Shown here piece by piece: positions 63,822 to 64,000 of a stretch of DNA of 64,000 bases. Under the pieces are notes generated by a model. That model saw only the letters and a list, made by a program, of their open reading frames with translations, searched no databases and had not been told where the DNA came from. Positions within the stretch are counted from its first letter, which is position 1. Every line of letters starts with the position of its first letter. The position numbers and the translations under genes were made by a program. The DNA is from Pseudarthrobacter defluvii (GTDB lineage: Bacteria > Actinomycetota > Actinomycetes > Actinomycetales > Micrococcaceae). Where the stretch lies: contig NZ_CP066362.1 in NCBI RefSeq assembly GCF_030323865.1, positions 558,001-622,000 on the forward strand. Reading direction: 5' to 3'.

Positions 63822-64000
63822 CGTTGATCTTTACCCCTTTTCGAGACCGATGTTGTTTGTACAGGCCTCCCTGCAGGTCTTCGGTGCAAGGTTTTGCCTG
63901 CAGGGGATGCGAAGCGATGGAGGAAGATTCCACCCACCCTTCGCCATGGTGCCGGCAGGATTCCCCGGAGCTGTCGGTGAGGGTGCGGCTGGACGATTCG

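Noticed and set aside
63715..63933. 72-codon minus-strand frame at the right end
   Set aside because: Overlaps the signal peptide region of the secreted protein in another frame; no ribosome site or domain.

Overview
The window is high-GC DNA with dense, mostly short-spaced genes, many ATGA or TGATG stop-start overlaps, and actinobacterial gene types (a RamB-type acetate regulator, a mycothiol-type maleylpyruvate isomerase, an lhr-nei pair, PucR, YczR/YczE). It most resembles a soil member of the Micrococcaceae (Arthrobacter or Pseudarthrobacter). That assignment is inferred from gene content; no rRNA or marker tree is available. No rRNA, tRNA, CRISPR array, prophage or complete insertion sequence was seen.

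Layout. 1-5.1 kb is the glyoxylate shunt: malate synthase (aceB) and isocitrate lyase (aceA), with a RamB-like regulator diverging from aceA. 5.1-5.9 kb holds an orphan ORF next to a repeat cluster. 5.9-10.6 kb is a response regulator, a sensor kinase and a TAXI solute receptor, all translationally coupled and divergent from an MHS-type carboxylate transporter. No TRAP membrane subunit is nearby, so the receptor may serve sensing rather than uptake. 10.8-17.9 kb holds quinone-linked pyruvate dehydrogenase, a serpin lipoprotein, a PdxK/ThiD kinase, a frameshifted membrane gene, a nucleoside-sugar-type epimerase, a TetR regulator with twin operators, and a queuine-precursor transporter. 17.9-19.1 kb is an AbiEi/DUF559 nuclease-fold gene bracketed by inverted repeats. 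19.1-29.5 kb is housekeeping and accessory metabolism: dienelactone hydrolase, tgt, SRPBCC, NUDIX, VOC, YdeI, GH76, SDR plus acyl-CoA dehydrogenase, DUF1684. 29.5-48.2 kb holds PEP carboxylase, DedA, a macro domain protein, a pseudouridine synthase, ArsR-AHSA1, a divergent MocR/YczE pair, nei-lhr, a Rieske FAD oxidoreductase and DUF4383.

48.3-56.8 kb holds a DUF4232 lipoprotein, a 17-codon cysteine-rich microORF, a divergent TetR/SDR pair, and a pucR-glsA-TPP enzyme operon in which the first and last genes are interrupted (a 1-nt frameshift and an in-frame TAA). Only the glutaminase between them is intact. 56.9-63.2 kb is a complete 3-hydroxybenzoate/gentisate cluster: genD-genF-genM on the minus strand, the IclR regulator genR, and the divergent transporter and hydroxylase genK-genH. 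A shared ATTCTG-N5-CAGAAT dyad lies at both promoter regions. The pathway converts 3-hydroxybenzoate through gentisate, maleylpyruvate and fumarylpyruvate to fumarate and pyruvate. Together with aceA/aceB, ppc and poxB the window is rich in central carboxylate metabolism.

Three separate interrupted genes could be real decay or consensus errors in the assembly; raw reads would decide. No intergenic stretch exceeds about 300 bases. The left end (1-243) carries only a long dyad, and I see nothing in the last 180 bases.
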